Assembly: GCF_011752625.1 (NCBI RefSeq)
Contig: NZ_VWXD01000014.1
Span: 39,955-103,954 of the forward strand
From: Candidatus Pantoea formicae
GTDB lineage: Bacteria; Pseudomonadota; Gammaproteobacteria; Enterobacterales; Enterobacteriaceae
DNA: 64,000 nt
Direction of reading: 5' to 3'
The notes beneath the pieces were generated by a model. That model did not search any database. It was not told the origin of the DNA and saw only the letters and a list, made by a program, of their open reading frames with translations. The position numbers were made by a program, and so were the translations under genes. Position 1 is the stretch's first letter. Each line of letters opens with the position of its first letter. Below, in pieces: positions 16,873 through 25,108 of the stretch.

Positions 16873-18630
16873 CTATTGTTGGGCAGCGAATTGCATCTCA
16901 TGCAGCTTGCTGTACAAACCTGTTTGTTGCAGAAGCTCCTTATGATGCCCGCGCTCACTGATTCTGCCATCATCCATAACAATGATTTCATCACAAGCCT
17001 CAATGGTTGAGAGCCTGTGGGCAATAATCAGCACTGTGCATTGCTGCTTAATATCATCCAGTGACATTTTAATGGCGTGCTCAGATTCGTTGTCCAGCGC
17101 AGAGGTGGCTTCATCCAGGATGAGAAGAGGCGTTTTCTTCAATAAAGCACGTGCTATGGCTATTCTTTGACGCTGGCCGCCTGAAAGCTGTACGCCATTT
17201 TCACCTGCTAATGTATCCAGCCCATCGGGCATCTTATCGATGAACACATCTGCGTATGCACGAGAAGCCGCGTCCCTGATCTCTTCTCGGGTAGTGTGTT
17301 CCGGGCAGGCATAGGCGATATTATCTGCCAGACTGGCATCAAAAAGATGAACGTGTTGAGACACAAGAGATATTTTTTCCCGCAACGATTTCAGCCGATA
17401 GCTTCGAAGCTCCTGTCCATCAAGCAGAATCTCACCTTCGTAATCGTCATAAAACCGCGGGATGAGGCTAACCATAGTCGATTTGCCGGAACCCGAGCGA
17501 CCTACAAGAGCAACTGTTTTACCTGCCGGCACTCTAAAGCTCACGTTGCGCAAGGCATAGTCCTCTGAGTTTTCGTACCGAAAGCTGACGTTACGAAATT
17601 CAATTTCTCCCTTTATACCTTCGCCAGTAAGAGTGCCCTCATCCCGCTCTTTTGGCATATCGAGAAGGCTGAAAAGTGAATGGCATGCTGTCATTCCCTG
17701 CTGAAAACCCGCGTTAAGACTTGTTAGAGATTTCAGCGGTCGCATTATCATAAACATGGCGGAGAAAACGACGGTTACCGATCCAGCAGAAAGCGTCTCA
17801 AGTACCGAGGGAAAACTCGCTGCGTAAAGAATTGCAGCCAGAGCCAGCGAAGCGATGACTTGTATGAAGGGTTCGGAAAGTGCAGCAACAGAAACCATCT
17901 TTAGTCCATGCTTACGCATCTCATCACTTGTGTCAGCAAAGCGTTTACGTTCAACAGTCTGGCCGCCAAACATACGTACTTCACGGTGATTCCTGAGCAT
18001 CTGTTCTGTACTGACGGCAACGCTACCCATCGAATTCTGCAAATCCCGGCTGATGCGGCGGAATCGGCCAGACACAGCTTTGACGCTCAGTGCAATGACC
18101 GGAGCCGCGATTAAAAGTACGAGTGATAGTTGCCAGCTGTTCCAGACCATAAGTACCATCAGGCTGATTATTGAAGCGGTATTTCGAACGAGAGAGATGA
18201 GCGTATCAGAGGAAGCAGAGGCAACGCGTTCTGAGTCATAGGTAATCTTGGTCAGAAGACTGCCGGACGAATTGCTATTATGGAATCTGACAGGCATCCC
18301 CATCAAATGGTTGAAGATCTGACGTCGCATAGACATAACAACACGGCCCGATACCCACGCCATACAGTAATCTGATGCATATCCGGATAACCCACGTATT
18401 GTAACGAGTGCGATGACAGCCAAAGGCAGCCAGCGCAGCGAATCAGGCGCCACACTCCCAAAGCCCACACCATTCATTAAAGGCTTAAGCAACGAAAGCA
18501 GACCCGCGTCGGTTGCGGCGTTAACGATAAGCGCTAAGCATGCGGCATACAAACCCCTCTTATGGGGTGATATGTAGGGGATAAGCCTGCGGAACGTTGC
18601 CCGCGTTGAGAAATCACTATTTTGATTCAC
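16873..18630 (-). CDS. MsbA-like lipid A flippase paralogue (ABC exporter)
   Basis: This 585-residue ABC half-transporter has six N-terminal membrane helices and a C-terminal ATPase. It aligns end to end with E. coli MsbA (start --FSTRATFRRLIPYI, YASDYCMAWVSGRVVMSMRR, LALAAILYAASFPSVLETL). ATPase motifs are intact: Walker A GRSGSGKST, signature LSGGQRQRIAIARALL, Walker B LLILDEATSALD, and the switch histidine in IIAHRLST. MsbA flips lipid A-core across the inner membrane. The orthologous msbA is normally beside lpxK, so this is probably a second copy with a specialised glycolipid cargo. The start is GTG with no clear ribosome site but fits the family length. It diverges from a GT9 gene. Confidence 0.9.
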   Translation of the reverse strand: MNQNSDFSTRATFRRLIPYISPHKRGLYAACLALIVNAATDAGLLSLLKPLMNGVGFGSVAPDSLRWLPLAVIALVTIRGLSGYASDYCMAWVSGRVVMSMRRQIFNHLMGMPVRFHNSNSSGSLLTKITYDSERVASASSDTLISLVRNTASIISLMVLMVWNSWQLSLVLLIAAPVIALSVKAVSGRFRRISRDLQNSMGSVAVSTEQMLRNHREVRMFGGQTVERKRFADTSDEMRKHGLKMVSVAALSEPFIQVIASLALAAILYAASFPSVLETLSAGSVTVVFSAMFMIMRPLKSLTSLNAGFQQGMTACHSLFSLLDMPKERDEGTLTGEGIKGEIEFRNVSFRYENSEDYALRNVSFRVPAGKTVALVGRSGSGKSTMVSLIPRFYDDYEGEILLDGQELRSYRLKSLREKISLVSQHVHLFDASLADNIAYACPEHTTREEIRDAASRAYADVFIDKMPDGLDTLAGENGVQLSGGQRQRIAIARALLKKTPLLILDEATSALDNESEHAIKMSLDDIKQQCTVLIIAHRLSTIEACDEIIVMDDGRISERGHHKELLQQTGLYSKLHEMQFAAQQ

Positions 18631-18917
18631 GTATTAGATTCCGGCTGCTGATATAAGTCATGCGGGCGTTTTATACATGCTGCCAGCACAAGTCCAGCAT
18701 AATTTTCATGCGCTGAGTAACCTAAGTGGATGAGTTAAGAAAGAGGCTTATCTTTAGGCCTCATTGAAGCCAAAAGCTTTGTTTTTTTCACTCGACGTCC
18801 GGTTTCATAAGAAAGATTTTTTTACGTCAGGAAAAGCGTTAGCATAGAGGCATTATGTCTAGGGTTCAGAACCGCTTTTTTCTCAGGGAAGCCACAGTGG
18901 TCTGATCTTTTTTTTAA
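18631..18917. promoter_or_regulatory. Divergent intergenic region between MsbA-like gene and GT9 gene
   Basis: This AT-rich 287-bp spacer must hold promoters in both directions. I see long T-runs (18780s, 18825-18832, 18908-18915), a weak -35/-10 pair (TTTACG and CATAGA near 18831-18858) and no JUMPstart/ops element of the kind that accompanies large polysaccharide operons. No transcription factor site could be named. Confidence 0.4.
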
Positions 18918-20000
18918 ATGGAAATATTCATGCAGTTTCTGAAAACCATCAACAGAAGTAAAAATGCATTATTCAGGAAGATAAAAAAAACAACGCTACA
19001 TTCTTTTCTTCGGACTCAGCGTAGGCATAATCATTTCGATCCTAAAAATGTTCGTAACATACTGCTACTTCGTCTCGACGATAAAATCGGAGATATGGTT
19101 GTTACAACCGGTACGGCTTTCTTACTTGCTGAACAGGGTTACCGGGTATCAGTTTTAACCGGGCCTGTATGTGCTCAGATGCTGAATAAATGCGATTATC
19201 TGGACCAGGTTATCCTGTACAAAAATCGGATGTCTTTAGATGGTCTAAGTGCTCAAAATTTTGATGTAATCATTGATTTTGATGATGTCCAGGATTATGA
19301 GCGCTTAAAACTGGCATGGCGGATGAGACGTAGCCATCATGTTGGGTTTAATAAAAATCTTCCAGGTATTTATAATCTGTGCTTTAACTATCTTGACGCC
19401 GAACAGCATATTACAAAACGCCATAATTTAGTGCTGGGGTTATTTAATATTCACGAGGGTGAATTTAAGTATCAACTCGGGCAATGTAACCATGAGCAGA
19501 GAAAAGTTAAAGACGCGATAAGTTTTTCTCCTGAGGATATTATCGTATCTGTGAATCCTTATTCCGGTGCGCAGGACAAAGATTTCTTAGAGGAACAGGT
19601 GGTTTCACTCATTAACTTTATCCGGTCTCTTAATCCGAAAATTAAAGTTGTGATTGTCGGTCAGGCCAGTAAAGTACAGCATTACAATGCGTTTGGTGCA
19701 GTTACTGTTCCAGAAAGCACAATAAATACTGCAATTGAAATAGTCAGGTTGTCACGTCTCGTGGTCAGCACTGATACCTCCATTGTTCACATTGCTAATG
19801 CGCTGAATCGTCCGCTTATATCGGTTTATAATAAGCGAAAATTGAAAGATACCGGTTTGCCAGGGTATAAAATTTGGGCTCCCAACTATCCTTTGGGCAA
19901 GCAGGTCATTGTAGAAGAAGATCACATTGGGAAAAGCCCAATTAGCCAACTCTTCCCGATGATTGAAGCTGAACTCTTATCAACCAGATTCTATCAGTGA
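18918..20000 (+). CDS. Glycosyltransferase family 9 (heptosyltransferase-like)
   Basis: This 360-residue GT9 protein carries LLLRLDDKIGDMVVTTG near residue 50, the RxDxxGD element of WaaC/WaaF/WaaQ-type enzymes, and the C-terminal nucleotide-sugar motif STDTSIVHIANALNRP near residue 285. It likely adds a heptose or related sugar from an ADP-sugar donor to an LPS core or other envelope glycolipid; acceptor and sugar are unknown. The N-terminus is lysine-rich with no signal peptide, fitting a cytoplasmic enzyme. Start 18918 has no ribosome site; the ATG at 18930, with GGAAA upstream, is an alternative giving 356 residues. Its AT-rich codon use stands out from the neighbours and suggests horizontal acquisition. 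Confidence 0.85.
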   Translation: MEIFMQFLKTINRSKNALFRKIKKTTLHSFLRTQRRHNHFDPKNVRNILLLRLDDKIGDMVVTTGTAFLLAEQGYRVSVLTGPVCAQMLNKCDYLDQVILYKNRMSLDGLSAQNFDVIIDFDDVQDYERLKLAWRMRRSHHVGFNKNLPGIYNLCFNYLDAEQHITKRHNLVLGLFNIHEGEFKYQLGQCNHEQRKVKDAISFSPEDIIVSVNPYSGAQDKDFLEEQVVSLINFIRSLNPKIKVVIVGQASKVQHYNAFGAVTVPESTINTAIEIVRLSRLVVSTDTSIVHIANALNRPLISVYNKRKLKDTGLPGYKIWAPNYPLGKQVIVEEDHIGKSPISQLFPMIEAELLSTRFYQ

Positions 20001-20003
20001 TGA

Positions 20004-20028
20004 AATCAGGCAGCCATGCTGCCTGATT
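20004..20028 (+). terminator. Hairpin after the GT9 gene
   Basis: A perfect 11-bp stem, AATCAGGCAGC with GCTGCCTGATT and loop CAT, begins 3 bp after the stop codon. It lacks a following T-run but its position fits transcript termination or 3'-end protection. Confidence 0.6.
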
Positions 20029-20389
20029 AAATAACAGGCGCACTTTTAGCTTGCTTATGTTAAGGGTGTTTAGAATGACAGGGCGATGAACGCTTTTTTA
20101 TTGAATGGCTTATTAAGACATTGGAAATGTTTGATTGATAAATGCTAAATGATGATCGCATTATGGATATTATAATCAAGGCGAATAACAGAAAAAGCAC
20201 TTGAATAAATGGGTTGAAATACAGTGATGCCAGTGACAGATTATTTAATCTGTAACAGATGACTATTATCGATGGGCTTGTAAGTGAAAATAGAAAATGA
20301 GATATCACCAGACGAAAATGATATCGATGTTGTAAAACACTAAGGCAAATTTCTTCACTGTGTAGAAGACCATTTTCCAAGAGATGGGC
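20029..20389. other. AT-rich non-coding gap
   Basis: I see no convincing gene here. A 106-codon minus-strand open frame (20060-20380) begins with TTG, lacks a ribosome site and has no recognisable domain. A perfect small palindrome ACAGATTA-TT-TAATCTGT lies at 20236-20253. The low GC continues from the GT9 gene, so the right edge of the acquired segment is probably close to 20390. Confidence 0.5.
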
Positions 20390-21370
20390 CTAACTGGAGG
20401 CACGCTCGATGCGCTTCCACGGCAGCACCTCACGTACCACTTCACTGTGCGGCTGGCGAATACGGTTCAGTAGTAGCTGAACGCTGCGTTCACCCAGCCG
20501 ATTCATTGGCTGTTCGATGGTGGTTAGCGGAGGATTGAGGCTGCTGGTGAACGGAATACCATCGAATCCCACGACCGCGAGATCTTCGGGTATGCGCAGT
20601 CCAGCTTCCAGCGCCGCGTGGATCACGCCGACTGCCAGCACATCCGATACCGCAAACACCGCATCGGGCCGCTCCGGCTGTACCAGCAATTCACGCAGCG
20701 CAGCGCTTCCTGCCTCACACGAAATATTTTCTGCGTAAGCTACTGCTCCCCAGTTAAGTTCGAGCTGTTCCAACGCTTCACGATAGCCACGCTCGCGTTG
20801 ATGAGAGTAGAGATAGCGCATATCACAGTTTACCAAGGCAATACGGCGGCGGCCTTTGTTGGCCAGATAGCGCACGGTTTCGTAAGCCGCTTCTTGGTTG
20901 TTGATCGTGACGCTGGAAGCAGGTATGGCCGGATCGTACTCTGCGCACTGCACCCATGGCGCGTCACCGATGAGGCCTTGCAGCTCCTGCAGGCAAGCGG
21001 CCGCATCCATCGTGATCACACCATCTACCACTTTGCCGCTCAGCAGCGCCAGATAGGCCGCTTCGCGCGGCAGCTGTGAGGCCGAATTGCATAACAGGAT
21101 ATGGTAACCCTGTGCTTCGGCTTCAGCTTCAATGCCTTGCACCACGCGTGAGCAAAAGGGATTGGTGATGTCTGAAATTAACACCAGCAACATATGGCTT
21201 TGTGCAGTGCGTAACTGACGCGCCAGTAAGTTGGGCTGATAGTCGCAGTGTTCGATGGCTGCCAATACCTTTTCACGCGTGTCCGGTCGCACGCCCGGAT
21301 GTTGATTCAACACCCTGGATACCGTGGCTTTGGATACGCCAGCGAGGCGCGCAACCTTCTCAATCGACAT
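20390..21370 (-). CDS. LacI/GalR-family transcription regulator
   Basis: This 326-residue repressor-type protein has the N-terminal helix-turn-helix SIEKVARLAGVSKATVSRVLN (residues 2-22), the hinge helix segment PNLLARQLRT and a periplasmic-binding-protein-like ligand domain (VLISDITNPFCSRVVQGIE, AVVGFDGIPFTSSLNPPLTTI). The ATG at 21370 is taken because it places the HTH at the very N-terminus; a TTG six codons upstream is less likely. The effector is unknown. It is divergent from tauABCD with 233 bp between them, which suggests but does not prove that it controls that operon. Confidence 0.9.
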   Translation of the reverse strand: MSIEKVARLAGVSKATVSRVLNQHPGVRPDTREKVLAAIEHCDYQPNLLARQLRTAQSHMLLVLISDITNPFCSRVVQGIEAEAEAQGYHILLCNSASQLPREAAYLALLSGKVVDGVITMDAAACLQELQGLIGDAPWVQCAEYDPAIPASSVTINNQEAAYETVRYLANKGRRRIALVNCDMRYLYSHQRERGYREALEQLELNWGAVAYAENISCEAGSAALRELLVQPERPDAVFAVSDVLAVGVIHAALEAGLRIPEDLAVVGFDGIPFTSSLNPPLTTIEQPMNRLGERSVQLLLNRIRQPHSEVVREVLPWKRIERASS

Positions 21371-21603
21371 GGATTTCAGTACCGCCAATCGGGATAAAAA
21401 ATCAGAGTTCTATCAATAACACAGTCAGGATGTGAGCGCGTGACATATTTCCGTCTTTACGACTTCTTTGCATTTGCGCATTTTGCATACCTTTGCCCGA
21501 TGATGATCTAAGAACAGATTTTCATTAGGGATAATTTTTAATTCCTTTATGAAATTACAGCCGCTGGAGAAACTGCCTTCACGACATAACATTGGGGTGA
21601 ACG
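21371..21603. promoter_or_regulatory. Divergent control region lacI-type / tauA
   Basis: This 233-bp AT-rich region holds the promoters for both genes. The TGCGCA core at about 21475-21480, flanked by a repeated TTTGCAT, is the only dyad-like feature with a central CG typical of LacI-family operators, and it is weak. I cannot recognise Cbl or CysB sites. Confidence 0.35.
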
Positions 21604-22584
21604 ATGATGGCAGTAAAAAAAACAATAACGGCAGTGGCGGCAGCATTGGCCCTGATGGCATTTCAGGCACAGGCGGTCAACGTCACCGTGGCATATCAAA
21701 CCTCGGCGGAACCGGCCAAAGTGGCGCAGGCTGACAACACCTTTGCCAAAGAGAGTGGCGCGACGGTGGACTGGCGCAAGTTTGATAGCGGTGCCAGCGT
21801 ACTGCGTGCATTGGCTTCAGGTGATGTGCAAATCGGTAATATCGGCTCCAGCCCGTTAGCAGTGGCGGCAACACAGCAACTGCCCATCGAAGCCTTCTTA
21901 CTGGCATCACAACTTGGCAACTCCGAAGCGCTGGTGGTCAAAAAATCCATCACCCGTCCCAAGGATCTGATTGGCAAACGCATCGCCGTGCCCTTCATCT
22001 CCACCACCCATTACAGCCTGCTGTCAGCGCTCAAGCATTGGGGCATCAAGCCGTCGCAGGTGCAGTTAGTGAATCTGCAACCGCCTGCCATTATTGCGGC
22101 GTGGAAACGCGGTGATATCGACGGCGCGTACGTCTGGTCACCAGCGGTTAACGAGCTGGAAAAAGACGGCACGGTGCTGACCGACTCCTCACAGGTGGGC
22201 AAATGGGGTTCACCGACACTGGATGTGTGGGTAGTGCGTAAAGATTTCGCCCAGCAGCATCCCGAAATCGTCACGGCCTTTGCGCGCAGCGCGATTGAGG
22301 CGCAGCAAGCCTACATTGCTAATCCAGAACAGTGGCTGAAACAACCCGACAATCTCAGCAAACTGGCGCGCCTGAGTGGCGTACCGGAAAGCGATGTGCC
22401 GGTGCTGGTCAAAGGCAATACCTACCTGACCGCACAGCAGCAGGTGGAACAGCTGGGTAAGCCAGTCAACAAAGCGATTGTTGATACCGCGCACTTCCTG
22501 AAAGAGCAGGGCAAAGTGCCGGATACGGCTAACGATTACAGCAGCTTTGTCACCACGCAATTTGTTGCACCTTTAGCGAAATAA
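21604..22584 (+). CDS. tauA: Taurine ABC transporter substrate-binding protein TauA
   Basis: This periplasmic binding protein captures taurine and similar aliphatic sulfonates. The 326 residues include a signal peptide ending MAFQAQA, then VNVTVAYQTSAEPAKVAQ and the ligand-pocket region FISTTHYSLLSALKHWG, as in E. coli TauA. Two adjacent ATGs are possible (21604, 21607); GGGGTG at 21594-21599 serves either. It is first in the tauABCD operon, which in E. coli is switched on by sulfate starvation through Cbl/CysB. Confidence 0.96.
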   Translation: MMAVKKTITAVAAALALMAFQAQAVNVTVAYQTSAEPAKVAQADNTFAKESGATVDWRKFDSGASVLRALASGDVQIGNIGSSPLAVAATQQLPIEAFLLASQLGNSEALVVKKSITRPKDLIGKRIAVPFISTTHYSLLSALKHWGIKPSQVQLVNLQPPAIIAAWKRGDIDGAYVWSPAVNELEKDGTVLTDSSQVGKWGSPTLDVWVVRKDFAQQHPEIVTAFARSAIEAQQAYIANPEQWLKQPDNLSKLARLSGVPESDVPVLVKGNTYLTAQQQVEQLGKPVNKAIVDTAHFLKEQGKVPDTANDYSSFVTTQFVAPLAK

Positions 22585-22594
22585 CGGAGGCGCT

Positions 22595-23362
22595 ATGCTC
22601 AGCATCACCAACCTGAATGCACGTTACGCCGGACAACCCGCGCTGCAGGATATCAATCTGCAACTGGAACAACGCGACCTGCTGGTGGTGCTGGGGCCCT
22701 CTGGCTGTGGCAAAACCACATTGCTGAATTTAATCGCCGGTTTCCTGCCGTTGGAATCAGGCAGCATCACGCTGGATGGCAAGGCCGTCAACGGACCTGG
22801 CGCTGAGCGTGGCGTGGTGTTCCAAAACGAAGGCTTACTGCCGTGGCGCAACGTGATCGACAACGTGGCGTTTGGTTTGCAACTGACGGGGATGGCGAAG
22901 GCAGAACGTCATGCGATTGCGCGTCGTTTGATCCGCAAAGTGGGACTGGAAGGAGCCGAAAAGCGTTTTATCTGGCAGCTCTCTGGGGGTCAACGTCAGC
23001 GTGTGGGCATTGCGCGTGCGCTGGCTGCTGACCCTCAGCTGCTGCTGTTAGATGAGCCCTTTGGTGCGCTGGATGCCTTCACCCGTGAGCAAATGCAAAC
23101 CCTGCTGCTGACGTTGTGGCGTGATACCGGCAAACAGATTTTGCTCATCACTCACGATATTGAAGAAGCGGTGTTTCTCGCCAGCGAACTGGTGCTGCTG
23201 TCACCAGGACCTGGTCGTGTGGTGGAGCGTATCAAACTCGATTTTGGCCAACGATTCGCCGCCGGTGAGCCGTGCCGCAGTATTAAATCCGATCCGGCCT
23301 TTATCGAGCGCCGCGAATATGTGCTGAATCAGGTCTTTTCTCAGCGGGAGGCGTTTGTATGA
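22595..23362 (+). CDS. tauB: Taurine ABC transporter ATPase TauB
   Basis: TauB is the ATPase subunit powering taurine import. The 255 residues contain Walker A GPSGCGKTT, signature LSGGQRQRVGIARAL, Walker B LLLLDEPFGALD and the switch His in LLITHDIEEA. It lies 10 bp after tauA with GGAGG just upstream, and its last four bases overlap tauC (ATGA). Confidence 0.96.
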   Translation: MLSITNLNARYAGQPALQDINLQLEQRDLLVVLGPSGCGKTTLLNLIAGFLPLESGSITLDGKAVNGPGAERGVVFQNEGLLPWRNVIDNVAFGLQLTGMAKAERHAIARRLIRKVGLEGAEKRFIWQLSGGQRQRVGIARALAADPQLLLLDEPFGALDAFTREQMQTLLLTLWRDTGKQILLITHDIEEAVFLASELVLLSPGPGRVVERIKLDFGQRFAAGEPCRSIKSDPAFIERREYVLNQVFSQREAFV

Positions 23363-24186
23363 GTGCGGTTATTGATGAGAAAACGCAAACCCGTCGCCGC
23401 GCACTGCGCTGGCCGTTTTCACCGCAGTTCTCACTTAGCCTGCTGAGTGTCGGGGTGTTGCTACTGGTGTGGTGGGGCGTGACGGCGCTCAATTTGGTTG
23501 CGCCGCTGTTCTTGCCGCCACCACAGCAGGTGCTAAAAAAGTTACTGCTGATCGCCAGCCCGCAAGGCTTTATGGATGCCACGTTATGGCAGCACTTGGG
23601 CGCTAGCCTGACGCGCATGTTGGTGGCGTTGTTCTTCGCGGCGCTGATTGGTATCCCGGTGGGGATTGCTATGGGGCTGAGCCCGGCGATTCGTGGGCTG
23701 CTCGACCCGCTGATTGAACTCTACCGCCCAGTGCCACCGCTCGCCTATTTGCCGCTGATGGTGATTTGGTTCGGTATCGGTGAGACCTCAAAAATATTAC
23801 TGATTTATCTGGCGATCTTCGCACCGGTAACGCTCTCGACGTTGGCGGGTGTGAAGAATGCTCAGCAGGTACGGATTCGCGCGGCACAGGCATTGGGCGC
23901 GTCGCGCTGGCAGCTGCTGCGCTTTGTCATCTTACCGGGCGCTTTGCCGGAAATTCTCACCGGTTTGCGCATTGGTCTCGGCGTCGGCTGGTCAACGCTG
24001 GTGGCTGCCGAACTGATTGCCGCCACACGCGGACTGGGATTCATGGTGCAGTCAGCGGGCGAGTTCCTTGCCACCGATGTGGTACTAGCCGGAATCGCCG
24101 TGATTGCCTTGATCGCTTTTAGCTTAGAACTGGGTCTGCGCGCTTTGCAGCGCCGATTAACGCCCTGGAATGGAGAACAGCAATGA
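23359..24186 (+). CDS. tauC: Taurine ABC transporter permease TauC
   Basis: TauC is the inner-membrane permease of the taurine importer: 275 residues with about six hydrophobic segments. The EAA loop that docks TauB reads AAQALGASRWQLLRFVILPGALP. It overlaps tauB at the start and tauD at the end by four bases each, so tauBCD is translationally coupled. Confidence 0.96.
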   Translation: MSAVIDEKTQTRRRALRWPFSPQFSLSLLSVGVLLLVWWGVTALNLVAPLFLPPPQQVLKKLLLIASPQGFMDATLWQHLGASLTRMLVALFFAALIGIPVGIAMGLSPAIRGLLDPLIELYRPVPPLAYLPLMVIWFGIGETSKILLIYLAIFAPVTLSTLAGVKNAQQVRIRAAQALGASRWQLLRFVILPGALPEILTGLRIGLGVGWSTLVAAELIAATRGLGFMVQSAGEFLATDVVLAGIAVIALIAFSLELGLRALQRRLTPWNGEQQ

Positions 24187-25022
24187 ACGAACGTGTCACC
24201 TTTACCGCGCTGGGCCCGTATATCGGTGCGCAGGTCAGCGACCTCGATCTCAGCCGCCCGTTAAGCGACGCGCAGTTTGAGCAGCTTTATCATGGCTTGT
24301 TACGCCATCAGGTGTTGTTCCTGCGTAATCAGGTGATCACGCCGGAACAGCAGCGCGCATTGGCGATTCGCTTCGGCGATCTGCATATCCATCCGGTGTA
24401 TCCGCACGCGGAAGGAGTGGATGAGATTATCGTGCTGGATACCCATCAGGACAATCCGCCGGATAACGATAACTGGCACACCGATGTGACCTTTATCGAA
24501 ACGCCGCCAGCGATAGCGATTCTGGCATCAAAGCTGTTGCCGGAAAGCGGTGGTGATACGCTGTGGTCCACGGGGATTGCGGCTTATGAAGCCCTGTCAG
24601 AGCCCTTTAAGCAATTGCTGAGTGGCTTGCAGGCAGAACACGATTTCAAGAAGTCATTCCAGGAATACAAATACCGCAAGACTGAAGAGGAACATCAACG
24701 CTGGCAACAGGCTGTGGCGAAGCATCCGCCGGTGCAACATCCCGTCATTCGCACGCACCCGGTGAGTGGGCGCAAGGCGCTGTTTGTGAATGAAGGCTTC
24801 ACGACGCGTTTATTAGGATTGAGTGAGAAGGAGAGTGAAGCACTGCTGAATTTCCTGTTCTGGCATACGGCGAAACCGGAGTTTCAGGTGCGCTGGCGCT
24901 GGCAGCCGAATGATGTTGCGATCTGGGATAACCGCGTGACGCAGCATTATGCCAATGCGGATTATTATCCGGCACGCAGGGTGATGCATCGGGCGACAGT
25001 GCTAGGAGATGTTCCTTTTTAG
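24183..25022 (+). CDS. tauD: Taurine dioxygenase TauD
   Basis: This Fe(II)/2-oxoglutarate dioxygenase converts taurine to aminoacetaldehyde and sulfite, which feeds cysteine synthesis. It has 279 residues. The iron facial triad is visible: His99 and Asp101 in NWHTDVTF, and the distal His in WDNRVTQHYA. The 2-oxoglutarate-binding arginine lies in YYPARRVMHRATV. It is the last gene of the operon and is followed by an inverted repeat rather than a standard terminator. Confidence 0.97.
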   Translation: MNERVTFTALGPYIGAQVSDLDLSRPLSDAQFEQLYHGLLRHQVLFLRNQVITPEQQRALAIRFGDLHIHPVYPHAEGVDEIIVLDTHQDNPPDNDNWHTDVTFIETPPAIAILASKLLPESGGDTLWSTGIAAYEALSEPFKQLLSGLQAEHDFKKSFQEYKYRKTEEEHQRWQQAVAKHPPVQHPVIRTHPVSGRKALFVNEGFTTRLLGLSEKESEALLNFLFWHTAKPEFQVRWRWQPNDVAIWDNRVTQHYANADYYPARRVMHRATVLGDVPF

Positions 25023-25042
25023 ATGCGTGCGGCAGTGAGCCA

Positions 25043-25107
25043 GGTCGGCATGAATGCCGCCCCTACAGCAGTCACTTAACATGTAGGGGGCAGCATTTAT
25101 GTGGACC
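25043..25107. repeat. REP/MITE-like palindromic repeat
   Basis: Two imperfect inverted arms of 24-25 bp (25043-25066 and 25083-25107) face each other across 16 bp. Their core is CATGAATGCCGCCCCTAC against the complement of GTAGGGGGCAGCATTTATG. Arm 1 also contains its own dyad, CGGCAT-GA-ATGCCG. The element fills the gap between converging tauD and yheS and ends 1 bp before the yheS stop codon. It looks like a dispersed intergenic palindrome that can also terminate transcription. Confidence 0.7.
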
Positions 25108-25108
25108 G

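Noticed and set aside
20236..20253. Palindrome ACAGATTA-TT-TAATCTGT considered as a LacI-family operator
   Set aside because: It lies downstream of the regulator gene, lacks the central CG usual in this family and is far from both promoters.
20060..20380. 106-codon minus-strand frame in the AT-rich gap, with one hydrophobic stretch
   Set aside because: Starts with TTG, has no ribosome site and no domain; hydrophobic stretches arise easily in AT-rich DNA.
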